Assembly (NCBI GenBank): GCA_025200525.1
Contig: CM045761.1
Span: forward strand, 80,319,551-80,383,550
Direction of reading: 5' to 3'
Source of the DNA: Camellia lanceoleosa
Taxonomy: Eukaryota; Streptophyta; Magnoliopsida; Ericales; Theaceae
Length of the DNA: 64,000 nt
In this document: piece after piece, positions 10,715-21,196 of the stretch
Layout of the letters: each line of letters opens with the position of its first letter
How positions within the stretch are numbered: the stretch's first letter is position 1
Position numbers and translations under genes: made by a program
Notes under the pieces: generated by a model
Told to the model about the DNA's origin: nothing
What the model saw: the letters and a program-made list of their open reading frames with translations, nothing else
The model's database searches: none

Positions 10715-12002
10715 ATGGAGGCGTTTTTCGTCGAAAATCTCACAGCTTGGATCGCTTCTCTAGATGGCTCGGAAAAGTTAAACTTCCGGGACTTTAGCTT
10801 GAATGCACTATTCACGCTGAGCCGTACTCCACTACACCTTCCATTCCTTCATCCCGCGGCGAGGTTTTGGAACCCAGTAACACATGTTTTTAGCTTCAGC
10901 GGGCAAGAGGTATGTCCAACTTTCGAAGATTTTCAAGTTTTGATGAAATCTCAACGCCATGAAGAAATTTTGCCTCCGTTTCGCTTTGGCCACGCCCAAG
11001 CTTTAGGGTGGATGTGTGGGCTCACCATGCATGACGCTCGGTCTCTGATCTGTAACGGGGAACTGGACATCCTTAGCTTGATTCATCGCTTTTCTAATGC
11101 CGGTGACCGCGGTAACCATTATTGGCAAGGTTTTCGGCAACACGCACTTTGCTTATGCATGCTATCTCAATTTTTGCTTGCCCCAGGCTTTAGTGGATCT
11201 AGCATTCGTCTGATTGAAGTTGCTCAAGGCTTGAAGGAAGGAAAGAGCTGCATCGCCATGACATTGGCCGAGACACTGATGGGCTTGGATGCTTTCTATC
11301 GCCATGAGACGACTAGATTTGCGGGGAGTCCACTACTGCTGCAGGTAATGTTTCCCACCCAATCTCACATATGTATTGCTCACATCACTCGGCCCTCAGG
11401 CTCGGTTTTTCTCACAAAACCCCTTTTTTTACTTTTCTCTCATCGTACATCTTTCTATTCTTCATTCTCTCATTTTTCATCCCTCCACAGGTATGGTTGA
11501 TGGATAAATTGCAGGTTGTGGACTCTTGCCCAGCCTACTCAGCTCGTGACTATTTCTTTTGACAACGCCTAGTCGATGCCCTTGATAAAGGATGGTGGTT
11601 CGACTGGATGTGCAATTTGTCTGTAGATCGCATTGCTTGGCGCTACCCTTGGCTCAATCTCCTGGCAATGAGCTATAACATGTCCCGGCAGACCGGGATC
11701 CAGTTGATTGGTCTGACTCACTGTGTGTTCTACTTTCTGTTCCGGTTCCAGCGCCAGTTCGGTCATGATCAGACTTGCTCACCAGAGGGGACAGAGTACC
11801 CTGCCGCATTCCCGGTTCGAGCCGCACAGCTTGCCGGTATGCCACAGCCTGGAGGACTAGAGAGCTCCTGGTCCCCGCTCCCACTTTTAGTTGCACTTTG
11901 TCTGATGAGTGCTTGGATTGGCTCAATGAAGAGGCACAGATTGGGCCCAGCCTGGCATCAGAGGCTTCGACCAGCTCTGGGAGGGGGCGCAGGGACACCT
12001 GA
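10715..12002 (+). pseudogene. Antisense gene 2 of element A: DUF7745-like protein, two exons
   Basis: Opposite to gag-pol. Exon 1 (10715-11344, 210 codons, fully open) starts MEAFFVENL and includes RFWNPVTHVFSFSGQEVCPTFEDF. This resembles the start of plant mobile domain and DUF7745 proteins. It also has the run AETLMGLDAFYRHETTRFAGSPLLLQ. Intron 11345-11490 is GT-AG. Exon 2 continues VWLMDKLQVVDSCP and includes IGLTHCVFYFLFRFQRQFG. A TGA interrupts exon 2 near 11559. A 1-nt deletion near 11840, seen by alignment to element C, shifts the frame; the original reading then ends RGRRDT at 12002. The family assignment is from remembered sequence patterns. No biochemical function is known to me. 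Confidence 0.8.
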
Positions 12003-12700
12003 CTTATCTATGCCCCGGATTTATTGCCTTACCAGTACTTTCAAGTTTTCTTTATGAATGTAATAAAAAGAAACTTCAATTTGTATGCAAGAGCAGGAGA
12101 ACTCTGTTTTGAAATCAATGAAATTCAAGGTTGTGGGTACTGAAAATTTTCCGCTTTGGTCCAAAAATGGTCTTAGTTGTAAAAAGATTAATTTGAACAA
12201 AGTCAACTTTTATTAAAACTTTTCAAAACCATTTTCGATATGGATCGAATCGACACACCGAGATCTCAATCGAGATGCACAACCCCGGACCCTAGAATCG
12301 AAAGTTGCCCCTAGTCTGAATAAGCACAAGACTGCAGCATGGCAACGGAAAGTTGCCTCTAGTCTGAAAAGCACTGCATCGGGGATCATAACCGAACTCT
12401 TGCATGCTGAATAGACGAAGACGGCCAAGATGATCAAATGGACAAAGTCGATCGGGGAAAAGTTTATGGCTAAACTCTAGGATGAAGTTGCCTACGTATC
12501 CCAAAGATGGGAATCAAGCCTTATGTAGTTCAGGCTCGGGTTCACTCGGGTATTTTCACTCTCCTTTTACGCTCTAACTTTTGCCAAGGCTTCCCTTTGC
12601 GGGTTTTCAACCTTGCGAGCTCAGTTTTTATAATTTCAAATTTTTTATGCTCTGAGTTTTGCCTAGGTCGGCTTTTCGGCTTTTCGGCCTAGCGAGCCTC
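12003..12700. other. Non-coding stretch between integrase and antisense gene 2 of element A
   Basis: The two genes converge here. The stretch holds two copies of a motif near GAAAGTTGCC(C/T)CTAGTCTGA (about 12299 and 12349). It aligns with element C at 34087-34317 plus 36792-37145, where a solo LTR has split it. No gene seen. Confidence 0.6.
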
Positions 12701-13861
12701 TCAAGGGTAATATTTCTTCAATTTGTCCATATTGATCGGTTGTGAGAACTCTAGGCCATCTAGATCCATCAGAACCACAGCTCCACCTAACCAGATAGAC
12801 TTAATGATGAAGGGACCTGTCCAATTGGGTCTGAACTTGCCCCTTGGGTCGTGGATGGGAGCTCGGTTGTCCTTGAGCACCAAATCTCATTCTTTTAGAT
12901 TCTTGGACTTAACTTTCTTGTTAAAAGCCCAGGCAATTCTGCGCTGATAACCTTGAACATGGTACAGTGCTTTCAGTCTTCTCTCATCAAAAAGCATGAG
13001 TTCCTCAAACCTGCTTTGTTGCCAATATGCTTCGGCTATCTAACACTCAGCCAGTACTCACAGTGACGGAACCTCAATCTCGATAGGTAGAACGGCCTCC
13101 ATCCCATAAACCAATGAATACGGAGTCGCCCCAGTAGAAGTTCTGATTGAATTCCGGTAGCCCCACAGAGCAAACGGTAGCTTATCTGGCCAATCCCGGT
13201 AGGTTTCCACCATCTTTTGTAATATGTGTTTGATATTCTTGTTGGCGGCCTCAACCGCTCCATTGGTTTGTGGCCGATATGTGGATGACTTATGAAAAGC
13301 CACGTTGTATTTTTCCAACAAGTCAATCACTTCCTTCTTAAAGTGGGAACCGTTATCTGAAATTATCTCGTTTGGGACTCCGTAGCAACAGATGATGTTA
13401 TTTCTGATAAACTTCGCAACATGTGAAGCCTTCAACATCGCATAAGATTAGGCCTCGACCGACTTTGTGAAATAATCTATCGCGACCAGGATGAACTCAT
13501 ACCCATTCGACCCCTTTGGAGTGGCAGCCCCGATCACATCAATTTCCCAGACTGAAAATGGCCATGGCGAAGTCATATTGTACAGCTTCGACGGTGGAAT
13601 GTTCATGCGATTTGCATGAATTTGATATTTGTGGCATCGTCGAACAAAACCGATACAATCCTCCTCCATGGTGGACCAGTAGTAACCTTGTTTGAGGATT
13701 TTCCGTGCTAGCATTACTCTATTCATATGCGCATCGCATTCCCTTCCATGGATGGCCTCCATTAGGCGCTTCGATTCTTCGGCATCGACACACAGCTTAT
13801 GCATTTCCAGATGACCTCTCTTATACAGCTTACCCCCATAGATGATGAACTGAACGGCCAT
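12701..13861 (-). pseudogene. int: Integrase of element A
   Basis: Inserts the cDNA into the genome. The zinc-binding region lies at about 13780-13630; its last CXXC is CHKYQ here, with Tyr where Cys is usual. The catalytic core has Asp in EIDVIGA (13540-13538), Asp in ISDNGSHF (about 13357-13355) and Glu in NGAVEAANK (13252-13250), so the DDE triad is present. The C-terminal segment has DNRAPIHDPRGKFRPNWTGPFII and ends LKKYYP at 12701. In-frame stops occur near 13446, 13056 and in the linker before 12883. Element C has the same domain order and also CHKYQ. Confidence 0.9.
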
Positions 13862-13864
13862 TCT

Positions 13865-14899
13865 TCAGATTGCCCTTTTATCCTTGGCATTTACCCCTGG
13901 CGGGTATGCTTCCTTCTCCAAGAAATTCCAAATGTCGTAATACCAGGGGTTTTCGTCCTGAGCCTCATCTATAGTAGCAATCGACTCGTAGGCTGGCGCA
14001 AATTTCTGGTCAATGATGACTGGACGCATCCGGACTCCGAACGGGATGTCTATCATGGAAGATAGAGTTTCTAAAGAATCTGCGAACCTATTGTTCTCTC
14101 TTGGTAGATTAGCAAAGTTTAGCTTCTCAAACTAAGGGATTAACAAGTCCAAGGCCTGGTGATACATCATCATCTTTTCTTCTTTGACTTTCAAGTCCCC
14201 TTTTGCTTGAGACATAACAAGGTTCGAGTCCCCGATGACGTCCAACCGTCTTGCCCCTAGTTCCAGGGCTGCTTCTAGACCGGCAATGCATGCCTCATAT
14301 TCTACTTCGTTGTTCGAGACTTTGAACCAGAGTTTGAAGGCTAGAGGGATACGGGAATTGTCGGGTGCTATCAGCAACACCCCTATCCCATACCTATACT
14401 GATTTGACGCTCCGTCAAAGTACATCGTCCAAGTTTCATTGTCGATGTGTAAAATGGCTTCATCTGGGAATAAGTACTCGACTGCTTCACCCCCTTCCAC
14501 TGGATGGTCGGCTAAGAGTTCTGCTACTGCTCTTCCCTTGACTGACTTGTGTGTCACATATTTCAAATCGAATTCGGAGAGCAACAGCAACCAACGAGCT
14601 AGCCTACCCGTAAGTGCTGGTGTCTCGAAAAGATATTTGATGGGATCGAGTCGTGAAACCATTATTACGGAGTGAGCTAACAGGTAATGTCGCAGCTTCC
14701 TGGTAGCCCATACCAAAGCTAAGCAAGCCTTCTCCAACGGTGTGTAGCGAGTCTCATACTCTAGCATCTTCTTGCTCAGATAGTAGATGGCTCTCTCCAC
14801 TTTGTCCTCTGATTCTTGTGTGAGCATACAGCCCATTGTGGTCTCAGTCACCGAAAGGTACAATATCAACGGTTTTCCCGGCTCTGACGGTGACAACAC
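13865..14899 (-). pseudogene. pol: Dual RNase H region of element A (RNH + archaeal-type RNH)
   Basis: Two RNase H domains in tandem. The first (about 14890-14480) has TPLEKACLALVWATRKLRHYL and a connection-like end ADHPVEG. The second (about 14450-14060) starts at YFDGASNQ, with NNEVEYEACIAGLEAA and GDSNLV, giving the Asp-Glu-Asp pattern of archaeal-type RNase H. This second domain is a hallmark of the Tat clade. A TAG near 14131 interrupts the second domain before FEKLNF and RENNRFADSL. The frame then continues to the integrase linker with DENPWYYDIWNFL. Confidence 0.9.
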
Positions 14900-14929
14900 G
14901 GGCGAGTTCTGTAAGTATTTCTTGATCTG

Positions 14930-16531
14930 TTAAAAAGCAGCTTGGAATTGGCCGTCCCATTGGAATTTCTTTCCTTTCTTCAGGAGGCCAAAAAGTGGTT
15001 CACAGGTCAAGGTTAATTTTGAGATAAACCGTCTTATGAATTGCACTTTACTCAAAAAGCCTTGCACCTCCTTTTTAGTCCTTGGTGGGGGCATTTCTAG
15101 GATGGTTTTGATTTTAGAAGGGTTGACCTCGATACCTCTCTGTGTAATCAGAAACCCCAGCATTTTTCCCGCTGTAACACCAAACGTACATTTCTGAGGA
15201 TTCAGCCGCAACCGGAATTCTCTAATCCTTTGAAAGAACTTTTGCAAGGCGGTGTAGTGGCCCTCTCTATCTTTGGACTTGACAATCATGTCGTCCACGT
15301 ACACCTCAACCTCTTTGTGGATCATGTCAGGCAATATCGTGGTTGCGGCCCATTGATAAGTAGCTCCAGCATTCTTTAACCCAAATGACATCACTCTGTA
15401 GCAGTATGTCCCGCACGGGTTGGTGAATGCAGTCTTTTCCCAGTCTTCAGGTGCCATCACTATCTGATTGTAGCCTGAGAAGCCATCCATAAATGAAAGC
15501 AACGCGTGCCCTGCTGTGAAGTCCACCAACTCTTCAATATGCGGCAAGGGAAAGTCGTCCTTCGGACTGGCTCTGTTCAAATCCCTGAAATCCATGCATA
15601 CTCGGATCCTGCCATCCTTCTTCGGCACTAGAATGATGTTGGCCAACCAAGTCGGGTATTCGGATACCGGTAGGAACCCTGCGTCGATTTGCTTGGTGAC
15701 CTCTTCCTTAATCTTGAGGGCCCAATCCGGGCGGATCCTTCTGAGTTTCTGTTTGACAGGTCGGGCCTCGGGGTCAAGAGGGATTCGGTGCTGTACAATC
15801 TCAGGATCGATCCCAGGCATGTCTTCGTAGGACCATGTGAAAACATCTTTGAAATCTTTTAATAAAGCGACTAAGCGCTCGCGTTCCCCCGAAGACAACG
15901 TGGACCCGATCTGGACCAGCCGCGGGTCCTCATCAGTACCAATATTCACAGTAGTGATTTCATCCATTAAAGGTTTAACAAATCTCTCCTGCTCTTGTTC
16001 AATTAAGCGTTGCAAAACCGGAGGAATTTCTTCCTTGTCATTTTCATCAAAATTTTGAAAGTCTGAGTTAATGCAATAAATCAAGGGCACAAAAAAGTAC
16101 TCAGGAACCACAGCTACTTGATTCTCATTAAGCACATCCAAATCGTCCGATTCCTCGGTTACAACTGACTCAAAAGAGAAAGAAAAAGACGACCTGGACA
16201 AAACTGTGGCATCTGGGTTATCATCCCCAGGATTACCAGACTCAGACTCAATCGAGCTGGAACCTGATTCCGACTCACAAGACTCGGTGGAATCAGATCC
16301 CGGCTCACTACCTGACCCGGTGCTGCTGGACAAAAACCCCTCTTCGTATTGCCAAGTGAGAGAGGGTGCAATAGATGCATCCAAAATAGTTGCTGGTAGG
16401 CCCGCAGCCGTTTCATTCCCAATCATGGAAACCGAGAAGTTATCTCCCAAGCACTTCTGGTCGATCGGAGGATCTGAAAGTAGACAAGCCAATGCTACCC
16501 CAATTTCAATTTTAGCGCCTTCGGAATCCAC
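14930..16531 (-). CDS. pol: Reverse transcriptase region of element A
   Basis: One open frame of 533 codons, part of the pol polyprotein. Residues 1 to about 250 are a Ser/Glu/Asp-rich linker. RT starts near PVKQKLRRIRPDW; the fingers/palm motifs LVPKKDGRIRVCMDFRDLNRA and PLPHIEELV follow, then FMDGFSGYNQI. The catalytic YVDD is at 15302-15291, about residue 410. The thumb and connection run to QFQAAF. A TAA at 14929-14927 separates this frame from the RNase H frame, which otherwise continues in phase, so pol is interrupted by a single stop there. All recognisable RT motifs are intact. The first Met is unlikely to be a true start, because pol is made from a larger precursor. Confidence 0.93.
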   Translation of the reverse strand: MDSEGAKIEIGVALACLLSDPPIDQKCLGDNFSVSMIGNETAAGLPATILDASIAPSLTWQYEEGFLSSSTGSGSEPGSDSTESCESESGSSSIESESGNPGDDNPDATVLSRSSFSFSFESVVTEESDDLDVLNENQVAVVPEYFFVPLIYCINSDFQNFDENDKEEIPPVLQRLIEQEQERFVKPLMDEITTVNIGTDEDPRLVQIGSTLSSGERERLVALLKDFKDVFTWSYEDMPGIDPEIVQHRIPLDPEARPVKQKLRRIRPDWALKIKEEVTKQIDAGFLPVSEYPTWLANIILVPKKDGRIRVCMDFRDLNRASPKDDFPLPHIEELVDFTAGHALLSFMDGFSGYNQIVMAPEDWEKTAFTNPCGTYCYRVMSFGLKNAGATYQWAATTILPDMIHKEVEVYVDDMIVKSKDREGHYTALQKFFQRIREFRLRLNPQKCTFGVTAGKMLGFLITQRGIEVNPSKIKTILEMPPPRTKKEVQGFLSKVQFIRRFISKLTLTCEPLFGLLKKGKKFQWDGQFQAAF

Positions 16532-16567
16532 TTCCTTACACTGCTCAATTTCAGTTGATGGGTCTGT

Positions 16568-17946
16568 CTACTCTTCAGCAACGTCATCCCCAGATAACTG
16601 TAGGTCGAAGAAGATCTCAAAACCTGGCACGCGCTTCTTTTCCGCGTTCAGCCACAGCTCTGGGAAGCCACAAAACGGAAAGTCCTCCGCCTCCCGGACG
16701 AAGCGTTCGTTTAGGGTACACCGAATGGGCCTATGCATCAGCTCAAAAGGCTTTCCAGCCTGCTTTGCTCTGGCTCTTCCAGCCATTTTCTTTGCCTTTC
16801 TTATCCAATCCTCTTTGGTGGGCAGATAACCCAATCCAAAGGTATGGGGTTTGTGTGGCACTTTGGCCAATGCTGCGACGCCCTTCCGGCCGCTCCTTCC
16901 CAATCCCATCCCGAGGATGTGTTGAAGCTTGTTCTTGAGGTATACAGATTTAGCATTGACATACACTCCCTCATTAACAGCCATGATGTTTTGCACAACC
17001 CGAGCCTCAGCTAAGGTAAACCCTGACATAAACACATCCTCTATGCCGTTCTCAATTTCCAGGATTGGTGTAGACACCTCCGGCGGTGGATGGATCGATG
17101 AATTCCCAACACAATGGCTACTCCCTTCCCATGGGGGTATTTCACCATCTGATGTAAGGTGGATGACACTGCCTTTACCTGGTGCAGCCACGACCGTCCC
17201 AAAAGCAGGTTGAAAGTTGCAGGAACCTCTAAGACATGGAAATCTATCTCGTGCTGTCCCGGCCCAACTTTGGTCTGGATCTTTACTGTCCCCATGACTT
17301 CTCGGCTCATGTTGTCATATGCTCGAATTACCTAGGCTGTTGGTATAAAGTCCGCGGTCTTCAAACCGATTGCGTACGCTGTCCTTGCCGGGCACACGTT
17401 GATGGCGGATCCAGTATCGACAAGAACCACCGGTATCCATTTATTTCTACACTCCATAGAGATGTAGAGTGGCTTATTGTGGTTCGCACCCTCAGGTGGC
17501 AGTTCTTTGTCAGAAAAAGTCAGCATCAGGGTAGCTCCTCCCGGAAAGACTAATCCCACCAGTTGCTCCGGCGTGGTTTCGATCGAGAGTTTAGCCTTGT
17601 CCATGGCAGATAGGACAGCCTGTCTGTGTACTCGTGATGCCTTAAGCAGTCCCCAGATGGAGATGTCTACTTGTATCTTTTTTAACTGTTTGAGCACAAC
17701 CTCTTCTTCAAGTTGTTTCTCTTTCTGTCTCTCAACTTCCTTATCCTTTCCAGATGCCTATGGCGGGTCTAGGTGCGGGGGCTTGAAATACCGCCCGCTT
17801 CTTGTCATGTGATCAACCTCATCGAGATACCAGGTGTCTTCTGGTTGATTGCTCCCCCAATCCTCGTCTGTGTGGGCAAGACATAAATCATCATCCTCCC
17901 ACCACATCCCGTGAGTAGCCAACAGATATCTGTCTGGCTCTGGCAT
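16568..17946 (-). pseudogene. pro: Protease and G-patch-like linker of element A
   Basis: The aspartic protease would release gag and pol products. The catalytic triplet Asp-Thr-Gly (VDTGSAINVCP) is at 17418-17410, and the flap-side motif FNLLLGRSWL is near 17215. An acidic segment with SGRYFKPP precedes it (17946-17758). After the protease comes a linker with GMGLGRSGRKG and FGLGYLP, a G-patch-like block typical of Tat elements after protease. A stop follows the protease core near 17335. Comparison with element C (ATCGTCTTTGGGAATT there, one base shorter here) shows a 1-nt deletion near 17108. The linker frame runs 17191-16568. Confidence 0.88.
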
Positions 17947-18517
17947 GATTGTACTCCAAGATTTTTTCCCACATGCTCACAAAGATCTTCGCCCTTGTGC
18001 CCACAAATGATTCCCTCATGGGCTTTGGCTTTCCTGGTTCTCTTAGAATCCTAGAACTTTTCTTGTTCCACCTGCGTCGGCGCAATTTGTTGTTCAGCTT
18101 TCCCTGTGTTCACAATGCTCCTGTTTTGAGCAAAATTCTTCGTCCCGGCACTCTCCGGCAATGTGTTCTGACTTTCGGCCCTTCCGACCACAACTGATAC
18201 CCTCGCCCCTACCGGGCCCTGTTCTGGTTGGAACTTTCCACCACATCCGATTGATCATCCAGCCATCCAGTAGCCTCTGCCAATTCCTCATAATCAAACC
18301 AGTTGACTGCCGCGCCCCCTGATTCTTGGTCATCGAAAAACTATAGGTTGGCAAAGTCCTCTTCTACAGCCATCAAATCATCTGTTCCCTGCTGAAATCT
18401 ATCCCCCTAGATGACACACAGTTCTGCTCTCACTGGCAATTCTACACTTGGCTCAGACTGGCCCGCTGACAGGATGTAATCACTTCGATCGTAGGCTTTC
18501 CCAGCAAAATTCTCAGA

Positions 18518-20506
18518 CTACTCAAACCCTGACTCAACAGTTTCATCCTCCTCTGCAATCTCCCCTGCACCGTCTTCAACAGCCACCACCATTGGCTCAG
18601 GTTGGGTTGTGGAGATGTCCAGCATGCACAAAAAGTCAGTGCAGTCAGGAAGGAGCACCTCTGGCTTAGGTAGATGGGACGGAGTGATGTAGATGCTAGG
18701 ATCGTAAGACACGACCCCAATCTGGATAAAGTTGATTCTTTTGGGAGGTGGAGCTTGGTTGTGTGTAGGGAGCGGGTTGGTTGTGACATTGGGTCTTTCT
18801 GGTGGCAAAATCACTTGTTTGTCAACGAGATCTTGGATATCGTGACGCAATCTGAAACATTGGTCTGTGTCATGACCGTGTTGTTAGTGATATGCGCAAT
18901 ATTTGGCTGGGTTGTGAGTTGGGGGGGGGAGTGGATTTGGCAACGGCCTCAGTTCTAGGGGTTTTAGATGCCCTTTTTTGATTAAGACCCCTAGAGCCTT
19001 GGATAGGGGCATGTACAATGGGGTGAAGGTTCTTTGGCCTTTGGGTTGGTATTTGGTGGTCTGTGTATTGCTTCTGGATGCACAGGAGAAGGGTGTGGCT
19101 GCTATGGGCCTTGGAAGGGGAAGGGGAATGGTGGCAACCATGCTTACCTCCGAAGTTCTTGCAGTTGCAGCGCCACTCGGGCCTGCATTGTTGTTGCGGT
19201 TAAAGGTTCTTCGAGGTTGCTCTCTGTCTTGGTCAATCAGACCCTATTTCATTGCATCTTCAATTTGTACCTCCATCTTGTGCAGATTTGAAAAGGTGGG
19301 GAAGGGGAGCACAATCATTTTTGCATCAGTTTTGGTTGGAGATTGTGCACAATCATCATAATCTGGTCCTTATCGGTGGGCCTTAGAGTCATCATCGAGG
19401 CCTTCGCCCTCCACCGGGTCACGAAATCTGAGAAGCTCTCTTTGGGCTCTTGTCTTGTTGTTTCGAGATCATGGGTTGTAATCTCAATTTGGGTGTTGTA
19501 AGAGTATTGCGCAACGAAGGCCTCGGCCATTTCATCCCAACTTCGCTTGACCTCATCCTCCAATTTCGCATACCAGATGGCGGCCACACCCAACAGGGTC
19601 CGGCCGAATAGTGAAAGCTTCTAGGGGTCTGGTTAGGCCCATCAGCCGTAGTATATCTGAGAATAGCCAGAGGTGGACCATGGGATCCCTAGATCCGTCG
19701 AAGCGATCGATCTGCGGCATTTTGAATCTATTCGGCAACGTCACAGCCACATCGGTATATCCATCCTCGATATCCGGGATAGCCTTTACTCCTTGGGATT
19801 TTTTGAATAGCTTCTCAAGCTTGCTCAATTTCAGTGCCGTAGGGTCTACTTCAAACTCGAAGGGAGAGTTCGGGTGGTTGATGGGTGTATGTGCCTTGGA
19901 TAATTGAGGTGGAAGCGGGGGCGGAGCTAGCCCCGTTGGAATGTCTGTGTCCTCCTGGATAGTATGGACATTTGGCAAGACGTTCTGAGCATTTGGCAGG
20001 GCATTCTGGGCAGTTGGTGTCTGCTTAGGTAGCGGGACCCCTGGTGGGGGAGGAACTGGATGTGAGGCTGATGCTCCGGCTTGCTGCTGGAGCAGAGTAA
20101 TTAGCTCTGTCTATTGGGCCATGATTGTGGTCTGCTGTTTAGAGAACTCTGCTTGGTGGACAGCGTCTTCCTGCATTTGCTTCATACTCTCTTGGAGCTG
20201 GCACATCATTTCTTCCATTCCGGCCTCGTTTTGCTGATCCTGTTAACTGACTGGTATGTGTATCTTTATGGCAGAAACTGAGACCTCAGCTCGACTGTTC
20301 ATTGCTAGGGCAGACCACTGCTCTGGTAACCTCTGCTCAGACACACTGCGTTTTCTCGGCCTCTGTCTGACAACCGGGGGTAGAGAATGAAACACTGGTT
20401 GTCCGTCAACCAGATCCTCAGATCGATTAAGCCGACGACCTCTTGTCCAAAGTGCTTGGGGAATATCTGCTTGGTTTAAAGCAATTGTGCTAAAACCGTC
20501 CTAGCA
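18518..20506 (-). pseudogene. gag: gag of element A (decayed)
   Basis: Encodes the capsid/nucleocapsid polyprotein. A frame opens at about 20506; the first Met in it is at 20302. Proline- and glutamine-rich sequence is followed by the retrotransposon gag core at about 19860-19315, including WYAKLEDEVKRSWDEMAEAF and the later QEPKESFSDFVTRW block. Near 18900-18860 is a zinc-knuckle-like motif, CAYHQQHGHDTDQC, the CX2HX4HX4C variant common in Tat gags. The frame is broken by in-frame stops (for example near 20250 and 20110) and a frameshift near 19590-19560. An acidic C-terminal tail follows. The family is secure; where the protein starts is not. Confidence 0.85.
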
Positions 20507-21179
20507 AAAAGATAAATAAAGCAATAAGGAAATAAATAACCAAATAAACAAACAGTATAGCAGCTTAAAAAAAATACACAACAGACAGCTGGGCATAACA
20601 ACACACGGTCGATAAGTTGAATACACACTGTCCTCAAACACTGATCACTATCCTCAATCATCGTCCCCAAGATCAATCGATACCCAGATAACTGTTTCTT
20701 AAACACTGACTGATGCCCGCAGGCCTGATGCCCAAACTCGTAAACTGATATATGCATTTCCTTGTAGAGACGCACTCTAAAAGCACATAACAGATAAGTG
20801 GGAGCCAAAACACCCCTATGTTGGGGGAGGGTTTCCTGTCCTATTTTGTCAGCAGCTAGGGTTTCACTACGCACGTAGTGGTTTCAAACAACCTATATCG
20901 GGTAAGCAACCTATCCTAGTTTGGAATGGTCACTATGGATTCCGAATATGCACTAGGTTGAATGGTCAAAAGGGTGCCCCGGTAAAACCGGGGTTTGTGT
21001 TTCCATACTGGCAGAGCCCATAACCGGTAAGCCTTAAGGCACGCAACCTCTAGCAAATCGCTCAGGAATAACAGATGGCAAACACGGTGTCCTAGGTGCA
21101 CCAATGCACATGCAATGCAAAGAAACACATAAGTGTAGTCAAAACAAGATATCGTGAGTTCGAGTCAAGTTCTCTAACT
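20507..21179 (-). other. Untranslated leader of element A between PBS and gag
   Basis: About 670 bp with no convincing coding frame. On the minus strand, a pyrimidine-rich stretch ending in CTAG at about 20507 directly precedes the open frame that runs into gag, and so looks like a splice acceptor. A spliced leader is therefore possible. No donor could be fixed by eye. Confidence 0.4.
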
Positions 21180-21196
21180 CCCCAGTAGAGTCGCCA
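21180..21196 (-). other. Primer binding site (PBS) of element A
   Basis: On the minus strand TGGCGACTCTACTGGGG begins 5 nt after the 5' LTR end. It is not the tRNA-iMet type (TGGTATCAGAG). From memory it resembles the tRNA-Arg type primer site reported for Ogre-like elements. The tRNA assignment is inference and needs a match to the 3' end of a real tRNA. Confidence 0.7.

Noticed and set aside
15516..16829. Plus-strand ORFs of up to 207 codons overlapping the RT and linker of element A
   Set aside because: Shadows of the pol frame on the other strand. The RT motifs are all on the minus strand.
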